Positions 14,101 through 29,100 of a stretch of DNA of 64,000 nucleotides are shown in pieces. Under the pieces are notes generated by a model. It searched no databases. It was not told where the DNA came from and worked only from the letters and a program-made list of their open reading frames with translations. The stretch is taken from positions 7,552,831 through 7,616,830 of the forward strand of contig NC_031497.1 of NCBI RefSeq assembly GCF_000237925.1, in the 5' to 3' direction. Position numbers and translations under genes: made by a program. The first letter of the stretch is position 1. Every line of letters starts with the position of its first letter. The stretch comes from Schistosoma mansoni. Lineage: Eukaryota; Platyhelminthes; Trematoda; Strigeidida; Schistosomatidae.

Positions 14101-17100
14101 ATTTTTAAAAAAAAAAAAACAGAAACAACAATGAGTTAATAATTCTATTCATTGTTAACTCCCTCTCCCTCGTTTAAGTCAACAAAATGTTGCTTCAGTT
14201 TAAAAATTATTATATTTTTCTATTTTCTTTTTTTTCCTTTAATAAAATGAAAAACTCTGTTAACGAATTACTATCCTTTTTTCTTCTTTCATTCATCTCA
14301 TTTCTATTTCCTGTAGTTTTATATGATTTCCTCTTTATTCTTTATGACACGTTTATATTACATTGTTATCATAGTTACATTGTTGCTTTTGTTTAAATAA
14401 AGTAAGGGTTATGTTTTTTTAAAAAAAAAAGAAGAGAGAATTAAGCTATTCTTTATTTCAAGTTTTAAACTGATTTATTTATAAAAAAAAAGAGAGATCT
14501 AACTAGACAGACAAGACAATTTTATATGAATAAATCATACTTCAATTTATAAATAAATTAATATATTTGTAATATCCCAATGAGTGGAAAAATTAGATTT
14601 TCTGACGTTTCGTGACTCAGTGTAAGCCACTTCTTCATAGAATAAATAATTATCAAATCAAAACTTGGTAATGATACCTACAAATCCTTCAATTTAGTTT
14701 CTATATGTTAATATTACATAAGACCATTTTTTTAAAAAAAAATAAACAATGAAATATTCTACCTAAAGTTTGTGCTGATGATGTCATTCAGAAGAACGAT
14801 GAAAGCTCCACAACCAAATCAGCCAGCTCAGAGATTAAACCCTCATTAAAATACAGTCTATTTCATCGTTTTCAATTTTAGTCTTATAGAGTAAAAGTGA
14901 GGAGTATCATATTTACATCCTTCAGGATATAAATCTAAACTAACATTAAATTCATTTAGTATTGTTTGTTTGAATCTTCCCATCGATTTGTTAGGACTGC
15001 AACTGGTCAGTCTCTAATTGGCATATGTGCATACTATGCGTATTGCCTCGATATAGCCTTAATTCACAAGCATGGTAAGCAGAGATTTATTTTATTACAT
15101 AAATTTGCAAATGAACTTGTATTTGTAATATGATAAAGTGAGATATAAACAAATCAATTATAGAAATAATATAACATTGTAAGCAATGACTAATAAGACT
15201 GAATAAAACCAAATTCCAATTTAATAAGAAGGAAATAATAACATAACATACATTCTCAGTTTGTAGTATAATAAGTAATATCATCATTTTGGGTCAACAA
15301 ATCTTGTCATATACTAGTTATGTTTTGTATTTAATAGTTTTTAGTGTTCTATAAATCTCAAATAAGAATTAATTGCTAGCAGCAAAACAAAGTAATTTTA
15401 TAAGTCAGTACTGTCTACTTGTCTGATTATCTTTCAGAATTTTCGGTTTTCCACTTCTGATGGTAATAATAATAAATATTGCTAGTTATGTATAATGGTT
15501 GATAAGTATAGGCAATATGCTATTCGGTTTAATTTAGCCATCAAAAGGTGAAATCAACGTTTGTTTTTTATTCTATATATGACACCCGATATCTGATATA
15601 AATATCTTTTTAAGATTATTATTTCCCTTACCTAGTTGCTTCTTGTGTCATTTAACTTAAGTAATGTTATCTTTTATTGAAAATTAATGTTTATTGCCTT
15701 ACACCTTGTTGAGAGGTGTGTAGATATGACAAATGACACTGAAGCTAAGTGAAATTTGTACCTGATTGGCATATAGGAAAATTATAAATTTATTAATATT
15801 ACGTCACTTTATAAGGTTAGAGTAGTGTTATATTAGATATCAAATGAAATGTTTGAGTTTTTATGGAAAATCTTTAAGTCTTATCTTGTAAGAAATGTAT
15901 TTAATGCGATAGACCGAAAATATGACCGACTAACACAAAACTACTGTTAAATGTTGATGAATCAATGAATAGAATAACAAATTAATTAGTGTGCATAAGA
16001 GATTAAATAAAGTAGGAATTTAACTTACTTATTATGAATTACAATTGTATTGCTTTGTAATAAATATGGAAGTTAAATTTCTCCCTCTTGCTTTAAGTCT
16101 GAATAATAAAGTGGGACCATTACACTAAGAGAACTTGAAATAATTTCCATGTCTTAAAATAACCTACTCTGTAGCTGTTCTTCGCCTTGTGAAGTACATC
16201 TTAAACTAGACAGCACTGGAAAATCTACATTAAAGCATTTTACATAAGATCTTATCACGAGTCTTGCAAGAAATATCAATTATTCATAACTAAAAAACAT
16301 TGTAAAGTGAATACAAAGTTACTCAAGAAAAAGTGTTAGCCGTAGTATTGATTACTGCTGCAACTATTAACGACAACACTAAACACCATATTTGCGATAA
16401 TAAGTTTTGTTATTCAACAACTCCAATTTTGACCATAATCAAACCATTGAATCTGCTTCGTTAAACGAATTGTATGCGATAAGAGAGGAATGTTTACGAC
16501 AAGACAAATGACACATCAATCAATAATGAGCTATTTATCCTAATTTTACCTTTGTTTTCAATCACCGATACGGTATAGATATAGTATGTTGAAAACTTAC
16601 TTTATGAATAATATAAAACTGAGCTCTTAAGACAAGTTGAATTTACTCATGAATAAAAATATATCAGCATGAGGTTGTGGAGATTGAGTTTTTGATTGAG
16701 ATCATGAATCGATCAATGTTAGACCGCCATTTAAAACCTGTGAGCACTAGATGGTCGTCTCATCTTAGTATGGGACTCTTCAGCAGTGAGAACACACGAC
16801 CCTGAACGCGGGATTTGAACCCAGGACCTTGGACCTAGCTTACAAACGCTTAACCTCTAAACTGTTGAGCCGGTATCCAACGGTGTTAATGTCCAATGCT
16901 TCCAAGTTTTCATTGGCGGTCTAGCATTGATCGATTCGAGATCTCAATTAAAAGAATATTAATATATTTATATCATTAACGCGTAATCTAAATTTCCTAC
17001 AACCTGCTAATTTTTGCGTAATTCTTTCAATCCTTTAAGTCTCTATTTAGTTAACGCTATAGATTATGACCGCAATTTTTCACGGACTCTGTAATATTTA

Positions 17101-20100
17101 TAATAATAATAATTCAACATTGCGAACCATTAACAGAAATACTAGTATTACGTTTGCTACCTGTCAAAACTTTGTAGTAACAAATACCATGTAAAATGAA
17201 AGAGACAAACAAAATAGAATATGCTAAATTTGGCTTAAAAAAATACCACCAATACTATGTGAAAGATAAGTAAACTTGAATTCATAGAAGATATTCATTG
17301 ACAGGAAATGTTCTTCATAAAGATTTATCAATGACTTTATCAATTTTTTTAAAATACCGTTATCCATCAATTTATTCTTCCTAGTCCTTCCTGTTTCAAC
17401 ACTTTTAATAATCTGATAAAACTAAGTAATACTTCTTCCCATAATTATTTAACCTAATTTATATCATATAACAATAAAGATTATTCTGAAGATTTGTAAG
17501 GAGAAAAATGAATAAGGAAAGGTTGTGATTGACTGAATAACAGTCTCAACATATATGCCCGTATGTATATAAACTATAAAGGACCCAGCATTCTCTAAAT
17601 TACATTTTATAGGCAATATTTTTTGTGACTATTAATAAAACAACTCAAATCAATGACTAGCATTTTTGTGTAATATGATTGCCAGGAACTCATTAACAAG
17701 TTATTTACACAAATCGAAAGTGGAGACTCATCGGAGAAATATTTAAGTCATTAGTTTAACTCAAGTTACGAATATTTTCTCAGTGGTATTTCTGTATCTC
17801 TATTTTTTGCTGTTAGTCGATTGCTCAACTAATATAGTTCATCAACCATCGCGAATTGGTTGGAATTAGAAAAGTGAACTGCTGAATGTTAACTCACTAG
17901 TCAACATGATCTCTGGAACCAATGAGTTAGATCCCCAACTGGGCTGCTAGTGTCCACTGCTAATAGAACAAAACATCTATCAATCGCATCCTAGGTGTTG
18001 TCAGTTGGGAACCTTGATAAAAGTTTAAGATTTATGGTTTATGTTTCTTGTACTAATTATTGACCCTAGGTTTTTGTCTCGAAAGAAATTTGACTAGTTT
18101 CAAGATGAAAAAAGACTAATTTATAATCAAGGCATGTAGAAGACATCTTGACTGAGCGATAATAATAATGAGGTGTAAGTTTATTTCTTAATGAGGCCTC
18201 CTGTAGATAAATTTTTCTTAAACACCAAAAACTCCTAACAGGAGATGATCTATTTAACGGTTAAATAATACCATCAATTTTTAAAATATTTCCATACAAC
18301 GGGCTCCTCTGAGGCACAACATTTACCATTAAAGATAATCACTATTATTAGTTTTCGACAAAGACCAAGAAGTCATTCATTAAAGCTTAGGCAAATAACG
18401 GATTTTTTATTGATAAGGCATAGACTATTTAGTGTATTGTTTCCTTAATAGGTTGAGTAAACTGAAAGTTTGTTTAAAGCTATAACACTTTATTTCAATT
18501 CTATTCAAGTACTTGTTTGAAAAGGGAGTAAAATTTACTTTCATCCACAAGAATATTAATGAGCACAGATACGATTCACTAATAAAAATTCTTAAAATAT
18601 AAACAAAATAAGAATCATTATTATTTGTACTTGAAAATTTCATGAAATAAACAAGAGTTGACTAGTGTGGCATGTGCTACTGATGTCAACAAATACAAGT
18701 AGTATGTATAATCAGTAGAAAGTGAAATGCCTGGTGGCAGAAGGTTAAGAAGATCCAGTAAAAGAGAACGAGGACAGAGAATGGTTGGTGTAGAAATGAA
18801 AGAACAATGAAGTCTGAGACGATCGATTGGCATTTCAAATGAAGTATTTACAGTATGGTTCACAGGTTTTACTAACACGTTCTGTAATTTGTATTTCAAA
18901 TACATTTGACTGTCCCCACTGAGTTTCTCGTTCACGCCACTAGTTGCTATTGGGAAGCTAGCATATTACAAACTTTTAATGTCGATATACATATGTATAC
19001 TAACACATTTCAGAATTGGTTATTGTCATAAAAATGTTTGAAAATCCACAAATTCAATAGATATAAAGCCTAAAGATCCCTTTACCAATCTGTAATGCAT
19101 TTGGTTTGTTTAATATACAATTTCGGTTAAAGAGAATATCTGATTGAAAATAGAAATCAGAAAGCAACTAAATTATCATTATATATAGACTGACCTAAAC
19201 TATATAATGTATTTCAAAGGTTCATTGATTTACTGCCTTAGGGAGTTGCAAATATATTATTTGTTTAAAATATCACCATTCTTGTGACCTAACGTTCCCT
19301 ACCTCATTCAATTAGTCAAATGAATCATGATCTTATTTAACACAATGATCGACAAGTGGTGGACACTATCAAATAAATATCTAAGTATTCTTAATATTTA
19401 GAATTTCAGTTAAGGTTAATCTGATTGTTTCATACGTGTGTTATAAGCATTACATTGCAGTAAGTTGATTATCAAGTAGAACTGTTCAACAAGTTATCGT
19501 CTACAGATATTTCACTTCAAGTTACTAGTGATAATATTAATAATTCAGGCAGTCCAAAAACAACACATTCTACCAGACAGAGAAAAGTAAACGCTCTTAG
19601 TTTAAGCAATAAACAACGTTTAGTTTTTGCTAAACCATTAGTCATATTGTTCTATTTCCGTTCACTTTCTTATATTAGACAAATATTCAACTTCTAAACT
19701 ACAATAAAGATTATATAAGAAAGCCATTAGAAATAGCTGAAGAATGTCTAGCAAACAGGGAACAAAGACATGGAATTGATGAAGTTAAAGATATTGTCGA
19801 AAGAGCATTAAGTAAAGTAAGTGCTTTTCCATGTTAATAAGAAGTAATTTTTAATTTATTCTTACTTAAATACTAACAATGACAGTCTTAGGATATGCAT
19901 AGTATCATAAAGTTTTAGAAAAAATTGTTTTTATTACAAAATGTAATTTGTCTATGCCATCTAGTTATTATGAGTTCACTATAATATACACTACAAATAT
20001 GAACTAATAAGTATAAACATTAAAGAAACCGGATATGTCTAACTAATTGCCACCAGCAAAGATAAAATATATTTTATTGTTGACATTTTTAACATCTAAT

Positions 20101-23100
20101 TCATTGAACAACATTGACAAATAGAAACTTAAAATGCTTCCATTTAAAGAGATTTCTGAAACAGAATGCATCTTAGAAATTTCATATGAATTTATAGAGC
20201 AGGTATTATGAAGTTTAAATTTTGATATATAATAGAATAACAAGCTTCTGGTCCGTTGTCTAATCCCCAAGAGGAGTGACAGGCTTTATTAATTAGGTAA
20301 GTAAGTAAGTAAGTAAGTAGCTGTTTATCTTACTGAAAAAAATTATGATCACACAGTTAAAGTTTCATTCATTTTGTACTGGTTGCTTGAATCTTCTCAC
20401 TGATGTTTAGGACAACAGCTGATCTGTCTCTTATTGGCATATATGTATCCTGGGAGGATTGTATAGATATTATCTTAAGTCACAAACATTGTAGACCAAG
20501 ACGGGTGATGAGTCCCGAATGGGATGAAACTCGCGTTCTGGATTCCTTTGCTGACCACCATCCATCTCTGTCTACACAGCAACAGGATTCGAAGAAAAAT
20601 ATCTTTGTGAGTAGTTTTCTCTCGAGAACTAAAGTGTTGAATAATTACTTAATCATAGTATACTCCATAAATTCATTTTTGTACTACGAATGAGATAAAG
20701 AATGTATATATTTGACAAGAATCAGTTAATTATTGAACTATTCCTTTGTTTCATTTTATTAGTTCACATAACTTAAAACAATTATATGAACCAATTATAT
20801 ACATAATAATCATTAATAGGCGTTTGGTGGTAAATAAAATACTGGACAACCTCAAAACTTATTGATAAACATATTAAATAGCTCCTACTTATCTTTTGTA
20901 AAAATTATTTATTATCTACATTATTTTTATTTGTTTTTATCTACTTACCTCTTTCAATCAATCTATGCAACCACTGATGGCACCGATCAAGTAGTTACAC
21001 ATAATTTACAAATTTATTCTCGCTTCAAACTATTGAACCTTACAGTTTATGCTTGGCTTATAACTAAACGAATTCATAAATATTTGTATACTCACGAACT
21101 TACACATTTGCATATAGATACAATTATGTATATGAATGAACAAGTATAACGTGCATAAATATTCTCATTCAGGAAACATTATTCACTAATATAATATATT
21201 TGTAAATGTTAAATCACTATCACCACCACCTCCAAACAAACACACTAACAATTATATCAAAGGCTAAAACCTTTCATTCCAATATATATCCATGGTAGCG
21301 TCAATATGGAGTATATGTATAAGCGAACAAATAAATTCAGAAAGAAATAGATTTTTCGAAAAAAAGTTTACATGGGGAAAAAACTAATAATGGCAAAGAT
21401 AATAAACTAAAAGAAACACTAGGATCAACCACATCTTCATTTGTTAGACCAGGAAAAGAAGTCATTATTTATGCAAGAAATAAAATTAATCAGGGTGAGG
21501 TAAAAGAAGGAATACAACAACAACAACAACAGCAACAATAACAACAGAATAGATAGAGAAACATTTTAGGCAGTTCATATATGGATAAATTAAATGCATG
21601 AAATTTTATGCATCATACTGTAGTACATATGTATGTATCTATGTATGCATAATAATAGACAATAAAAATAAATTAGGGGTGAGAAAAAAATACATATTAA
21701 TAACAATAATAAACACAATAATTAGGGGTACAGAGGAATATTTTCTGAATAATTAATTTAAAATAAATCATAGAGCAAAGAAAATTAGATATAGTTTTGT
21801 AAACATTGAATTTATTTGGCATATCACATTCTTTATACTCATCTTTTTATAAATATACATATATGTACACACACACACACAGTAACATGAAGGTGGATAA
21901 GTATACAATTTTAATCTGTTACGCAATATGATAAATAATATGAGAAATAGTGCTCTAATTATAGTCAAAGGTGCATTAGTCTACAGTCTTAGTTAAATCT
22001 AATTAGTATAACTGGAAGTGAATCAATTTATAAGAAGGGAAGAAAATAGAAGAATGAAACAAACATTTAAACAAGGAATAATGTCAGTAAATTGTATTCA
22101 ACATATACAAACGTTATTTTAATTTTCATAAATGCATTTAAGGTTTTCCGGTTTGCTTTTGTAAAGGGATTATAGTTTAGAAATTTGTTAATTTTCCTAT
22201 GGATAATTTTAAGAAACGTTGTTTTAGTGCAAAATGTCAGAGAATATTCATATATTCATCTACTATGACAAATTTTCTCTCAGAACTAAACATCAACAAG
22301 ATTGTTAATTAAATCGTATACATGTAGATCAACCTCATTTTCATACGAATTGTAAATATCTTAACAGTTGGATTTACAAGTCGGTCTAAGCTAGACCACC
22401 ATTAAAAGCCTGGAAGCACTGAACGGCCATTTCGTTCTAGGATAGAACTCCTCAGTTGCAGGATCGTGGATGCACATTGCTGAGAAGTACCATACTAAAA
22501 CAAAATGACGTCCAATGCTTCCAGGTTTTTAGTGGTGATCTAGCTTAGATTGACTCGTGAATTCAATTGTTCAAATACAATCTTCACAAATTCCCATAAT
22601 GATAATAATTATGATTTCACTAGTGACAAGTATTAAGATAGATTTCCTGGAGTTCTAGTGAGGAGCTGTGACTAGTGGAGTCAAATCCGTGTCGAGTGTG
22701 AGACAGCTATCCACCATAGACAATGGATGAAAGGTTTTGTAAGATCATGATTTAATTGAAGTTGGACATCAACACATTTGGATGCCAGTTCATAGTATAC
22801 TTACACTAGTACGATAAAGAAAGAGCATAAATAATTGTTGAACTACTTTAAAAGGTTTTCTTTTTTGTTACAAATCCATTTCAGAAATTTGTCATACTCC
22901 ATGAAACTTATTAATTTATTTCATTTGTCCTACAGTATAAATCAAGACATGCCATCAGTTCGTAAATTTACTGACCATTGATCTGAGCCATTTTGGTAGA
23001 TGTAGACTACCCGCTTAAGCTCCACGTGATTCACACGGTCAGTGTTTAAGGAAATTGAGTGAAATTACTCAGAATCATCCGGTATAATTAAGGTGCATTC

Positions 23101-26100
23101 ACTCTTTATATTCATGATCTTGAATCCCACTATTTCTTCGCACATAATTTTTAACCTCGTCTTTCTGATTTATATTCCTACTGCTCAATCTTCCTTATTA
23201 TCATTTATACTTGACTATTTCGATCTCTTTTGGAATTTCTAAATCAAAAGTAATATCTCAGTAATCAGTTCATAAATTAAAACACAATCAAAACTTCATA
23301 TGGAATATTCATCGATACTGAAAAACTAATATCTGCTATATTGAGTAGATTTTTGACATTTACAAAATGAAATAAAATTTTATATGAATGTGACTTTATG
23401 TTATCCTTGTTAAAAGATACATCTCATTCCATAAATAAGTAAACGTTTAAGATAGTACTTTACACAATTATTGAATTAAAAATAGTCAAAATTTAGAGGC
23501 ATAGAAAAACAGTTTTATGTTTGGCGAATATTAACCTTTTCAAGTATAATAACGATTTGACTATTAAGAAGTGTCTTTGAATTCTGATATTTATAGATTT
23601 TTCTTAGAGAGGTTGATAATTATAGCACAAAATTATCAAACAGTACTCAAAACTTTATAGCATCTATTTAGGATAATTGCCTCCAAATCAACCAAAAATA
23701 TTTCAATACATGGATCTGAAACCTGATTTCATAGTTTTATCTCTAGTAAGAAATGAGATTTCTTAACTAAATAGGTAGGTATTCCCAACATTCAGGTAAA
23801 TTTAACTACCAGTATGAATAAATTCCTCTCCTTTAACCCTTAGTTTAAAAGAAAAACAAGTCAATAAAACGAATTCAAACATAGATCTTTATAGCATTTA
23901 AACTGCTGACAGATACTAGTTTTAATCTAGTTTAACTATCAGTCCTACAGAAGGTTAGTCGTAATAAAAATAACTCACTAGTATTATCACTGATTGAGAA
24001 ACTAGGTGATATGAACTTAAATAGTCTAGATAACATTAGCTCCTCACAAGTTGAGCACCCCCCCCCTTACTAACAAATCCCAATTAACACGAAGCCTTTA
24101 TTTATAGTTTCCAATCAATTTGCTAACAGTCAAAATGAAACAAAGAAGTAATCAACTTAAAGAATGAATATTGACGAACCTGAAAATAGAAACCATATTA
24201 AGATAAGAATCAATAACTCAAAGAAGCAGTCTCTATTTTTTAAAAAAGGATTAATCTTAATTGAACTTTGATGAAATTCTAATTTCTTTCTTTTTTTATC
24301 TAGACTATTAAATGAATATTAAAATGTCACAATAAAATTAAACCATCATGTTTAGATTATTTTCTTTTTTGAAAATAAAGACGTATCAATTCGTTGTTGC
24401 TTTTTTAAACTTTGAGTTTATCGAATATACGAAAATGAATTTTGTTTCTTTTTTTGGAAAAAGTAAACAAATAAATAATGAAAATGTTTTTTTTTCAATT
24501 TAAGGAAGTTCAAACTGTCAACAAAGGAATTGATTTAATTACTAAACTTGTTGATAAAGCAGAAATTCAACTAAAGTGAGTTAAATAAAATAAAAAAATT
24601 TCAAATGAGACTTAAAAGACTAAATGGCGAGACTATAATTTATGGATCAGTCAATCAGAAGCGTTTGAGGGATTTCAAGGTCATGGCGCCAATTTCAATA
24701 CCTGATGCTGATGTACGTTCGGTTCATAGAGGGTTTTAGAGAAAACGTAATAATTGAGTGGCTACAACAGTTGGGACTACTGAGAAGTTCCTTTATTTGT
24801 AATTGCGGTAATCAAATGACTTGTAGACCATGTGCAGACTACTGTGATGATGTTGTCTTTCGATGTAATATTTGTTAGAGGAAGAAGTCTGTTAAAATAG
24901 GATTTTTTGTTTGATACAGAGTGAGACTTAAGCAAATTATAACAGTTGTTGCGAACTGGATAATAAAATCACCAATAGCACTGGCTGCAGCCTGGTACTG
25001 CAATATATACGAATGACTGGAGAGCGCACAGATGCCTACAGACTTGGTTATATGCTTCGTGTCGTTGTCCACAAGTGGGATTTTGTGAACCCAACAACCG
25101 GAATGCAGACAAACAATATTGAAACTATATAGTCGAGGCTGGAACAGCTTTTGCGACCTTATCGTGGCTTCAGAGGCCGACTATACTGATGATTTCCTCC
25201 ACAGTAGGCATTACAATTTTAGAACCTCCGAACCTCTTTCTAGCCTCGACAAGTTTTTAAACTACGTAAAAGAAGTGTATTCACTTTAATCCTTTGGTTT
25301 TATATAATATATTTTCACTACATACTAACTGTTTTCTGATTTGTCAATATTGCTCAAGGTCACTTGAGAGTCGTTCAAAAGTCATCCATAAAATTTAGTC
25401 TCCCCGTTGAAAACTTTTAAACTCAATGAGTTATTGATTTCTTAAGCACAATGTACAAGTAAGTTTGGATAGTCACAAAATGCAAATAAAAAAAGACTTT
25501 CCACTGAATATATCATTATTAGTGAGGATTCGGATTGTCCTGTAATTTAGATTAGTAAACATTTGCCTTCAGCTGACGAGTCCCGTATAGAACAAAATAC
25601 GTGTCCTGGATTCTACTGTTAGCTTCAATCCGTCTATCTTAAATTTTTCTCAGTTACAACAAACACCATAAACAGGGATTTATATAAAATCAAAATCACT
25701 AAAATCGGATTATATTAAAACAAAATTAATAATGGATAATACAATACTACACAAAGTTAGGGATATGATTTTATAAGCAGACCAGTAGAAAGTAGATTTA
25801 AATTTTTAAGCCTCTGACATTTACGATAATAGCTCACTGTGAAATCCAGGATAAATGTTCCATTGATAAGCTTCATATTTTGCCAAAAGAAATTACTTAC
25901 AAACACGTTTGTACATTTTAGTTTGGTACTCAAAACTGATATTCCATGTATCAGTACGTTATTGTACTATAATAACTTTATCCAAATATCTGTTTTTAGG
26001 GATTTTAAAACAGTATAATACTAACAGTTATGGAACATTTTAATGAGAACTAATGACATAACAGTCTCAATTTTTTAAAAAAAACAGATTCTAGAAATCG

Positions 26101-29100
26101 TATTCAGAACTATAGTAACACAGGTATTTGGTGATACTCAAAATTTCAAAATCACTCCAAACACCTTGTATCAATCCTTTTAGACTAAATAATTTCGTCC
26201 ATGTTATTTAGCCTTACAAAGGAAGTTAATTATGTGGATAGAATTAATCATCCAGTATTAAATAAACCGTCATAACATAAAATAATTTTCATTATTCATT
26301 AAAATTAGATGAATAACCACTGAAAACCAAGAAGTGGTGAATAGGTATTAGATCTCAACACTTAAAGCTCGTTAGCATTATATACCCAAAACTATATATG
26401 ACATTCGATCCAAAAACTTTAAATCTTACAACGAACACAATAACTTGTGTTTTTGGTATCAGATATCTCAAGTAATGTCTTTAGAGCATCAATGCGACTT
26501 GTTTTACATAAATACGGTTTACGAATGCAATTTAATTAATCACAGAACATAATTTAGAATATATATATATATATATATACGAGTCACGTTAAGGTTAACA
26601 AATAACCTTTCGTGCTTTTCTTATCAATATCATACCTATAGAAATACCAAACGATTTATTGGTTTATTGAAATCACCTCTAAAAAGATATTAAAAAATCA
26701 AACATAAAAAGTTATCGATTCTAAAAATTTTATACCAAAAAATTATCCTCATTCTTATGTTTACCACTCTCTCTTTCTCTCTCATGCTGAAGCATAAACT
26801 AATTCTATTTTGTCATTAGCAAATAAATGCGAGTAACACTTTTCATTTATCACCTTAAATTATTGTATATATATATATATATATATATGTTTAGTCATAT
26901 TTTCTTAACTTTGCAAGAGAGATATAAAACCAATTGGATTACATGGATTCCATGTTACCTTATCAAGAGTCTTAAGGAAATCATAATGTATGTTAATAAA
27001 TTAAACTGTATCGACAGTTTCCATAGAAAATTTTATGACACAGTCCAGTTATTTAATTGATTATAACTGTTATATCTAGAGCTTTGATTCTTGCTATGCC
27101 GCGTACTACTAGACTACTTGAACGATCGAACCTACAACGTCGCAAGAGAGAAGACAGAAGACTAGTAAGTAGGAACTTTATTCCCCAAACAATGTTAAAT
27201 ATAGTACAAAGATCTCATGTATTTATAGTTTTCTGGCTGAAAGTAAATCATCGTTTTGGACAGCCAATAGGCACATAAGGGGTCCTTCTTATTCATCCAA
27301 TAGGGAAGCTACACGTCGACATTCTAGAATGTTTCCCTAGTGGTGATTGGATGGAATGTCTTCAGCTCTTTCTGGGCTTCTCGAGGCTTTCTTGAGTTTG
27401 CCAACGAGCCATCCTTACAATAACATTTATTTTTCTACTTGATCTTACGGCATTAAAAGATGTCTCTTTTAAAAAATAATAAGCATTTGTTTGACAGGTA
27501 TATATGATAAACAATTATTTTCCTTTTGTGAATAGTTAGTCCTTTTTCTGAAGTTTCTGTTTGTAAGTGTTTTCTGGATACAAAATTGAAAATAATATTT
27601 AATCAAAATTAAAATGACACATGGTACAACATATATGTAAATGGTTGCCGGATCTGTAAAGAATATACCAGGTAGTAACAAGAATACTGATTCTTACCTC
27701 TAACCAGATTTGATCAATAAATATATGAAAATTAAATACTGAAAATAAGTGTTATAACAATGGTAAATGTTGCTATTTATCATAGGTCTTGATATTCAAA
27801 TAGTGAATTATCTAACCAAATCATCATAACGTATTTCTATTGTATAGAATTCCAAAAATAACAGTTATAAAAACGTAATCTTAGTCGTCTTATTGAGATT
27901 GATTTATATGAATAAACCAGCTGTATAAAAAATAATAGCATAAATACTTGACTGTTAACATTTATAATTGAAGGGGGTTTTGTGGAAATTTTAGTAATTT
28001 TCTGTAGTTGAAATCATGAGTCCATTGAAGCTAGACCACCATGGACCACCGTCCAGTGCTTCCAGGTTTTCCATGATGATCTAGCTTCATAATTGAGTCA
28101 CAAAATCATACGCGCATGAAATTTAAAGGATAACTTATACCAGACTTTCACACATTATCAGTTTCATTGAGAAATTTCTTTCAAACAAAAAATATTGCCC
28201 AGTTAAGACCATTTCGATGGAGGAATTTTTACTCACGAAAATTTGACGGATTTAAAATCCTCGTAATTTTTTTCTTGTCTTCCTAGACTTTTACGCTCAA
28301 CTCAGAATGAACTACAAAAGGATGCTGTTGATAAAGATCACGCCCAAACAATCGATGATCGCTTGCATGGTCTCTGCAACTCATCAGCAAATATTGCTCT
28401 TTACAATGGGATTGAATATTTCGATAATACGTAAGCTTATTTAATGGGTTTTAATTTATTAGATTAGTCACTAAATTAATGTTTTCTTGTATAAGTATTG
28501 ATAGAACAATGATCTCTTTTGTGACTAGCCTTAATATTACATACACAGTCTTGGAACTGGATGTAAGTAGTTTTTTAAATTAAGCAACGATAGAACATAG
28601 TCGAAAAATACCTGCTTAAAAGAGCCAGAAATCATCATTATAAACAAGAGCCGTCTTCACTGATGCCTTGTACATCCAGGCTTTTTTAACTGTACTAACG
28701 ACGCGAAAGCCCTAAAGGTTGTTTAGATTTGTATCATTCTCCATTGCTTTTGGTATACATAAACTAAAATCATCAGTTATATATATATATATATCGGCTA
28801 CCTGTTCCTGCCACCTAGATATTTCAACAAGTTATCTGATTTTTGTTTTTTTTAACACATTATGTTTACTAATTGCATAACCTATTCAGGTGCGTTTATG
28901 AAAAGTTTACAACCTTTCACTGTACAAGTTACAAAAAAGTACAATCACAGATATCGTGGTTGTTGATAATATATATTGAAAAGAATGTACAGTATTCAAA
29001 TGTCGATTCATGAACTGCTAACATCTAACTAGCAATCACTCAATATTTATCGTCAGAATCGATCAAAAAAATAAGAAGCGGAAACTTGTTGAAATATTTT

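Larger units (their letters stand above)
12953..19678 (+). other. Tektin intron 3 (6726 nt)
   Basis: No gene was seen inside. The intron holds a Penelope-type hammerhead remnant (14604-14640), a SINE tail (14940-15085), a fold-back repeat with Pol III boxes (16690-16953) and a dispersed repeat at 18640-18935 that recurs at 58735-58840. Confidence 0.7.
19817..24504 (+). other. Tektin intron 4 (4688 nt)
   Basis: The intron holds a (GTAA)n tract near 20297, a rearranged hammerhead SINE (20378-20600), a CAA/CA-rich area (21515-21545 and 21870-21882), an open stretch of uncertain meaning (21335-21541) and a fold-back repeat (22361-22572). A C-run lies at 24059-24066. Confidence 0.7.
24576..28286 (+). 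other. Tektin intron 5 (3711 nt)
   Basis: The intron contains a decayed Merlin transposon (24626-25290), a hammerhead relic (25566-25622), TA tracts at 26560-26579 and 26866-26888, a less AT-rich block at 27095-27420 and a short fold-back repeat (28003-28105). Confidence 0.7.

Noticed and set aside
16811-16873. A functional tRNA gene on the minus strand
   Set aside because: A and B boxes are present but the acceptor and anticodon stems do not pair as in a tRNA; it is a tRNA-derived repeat.
20862-21149. 95-codon plus-strand frame rich in Tyr/Leu/Ile
   Set aside because: The composition reflects AT-rich DNA. There are no splice signals or family resemblance, and it lies within the tektin intron.
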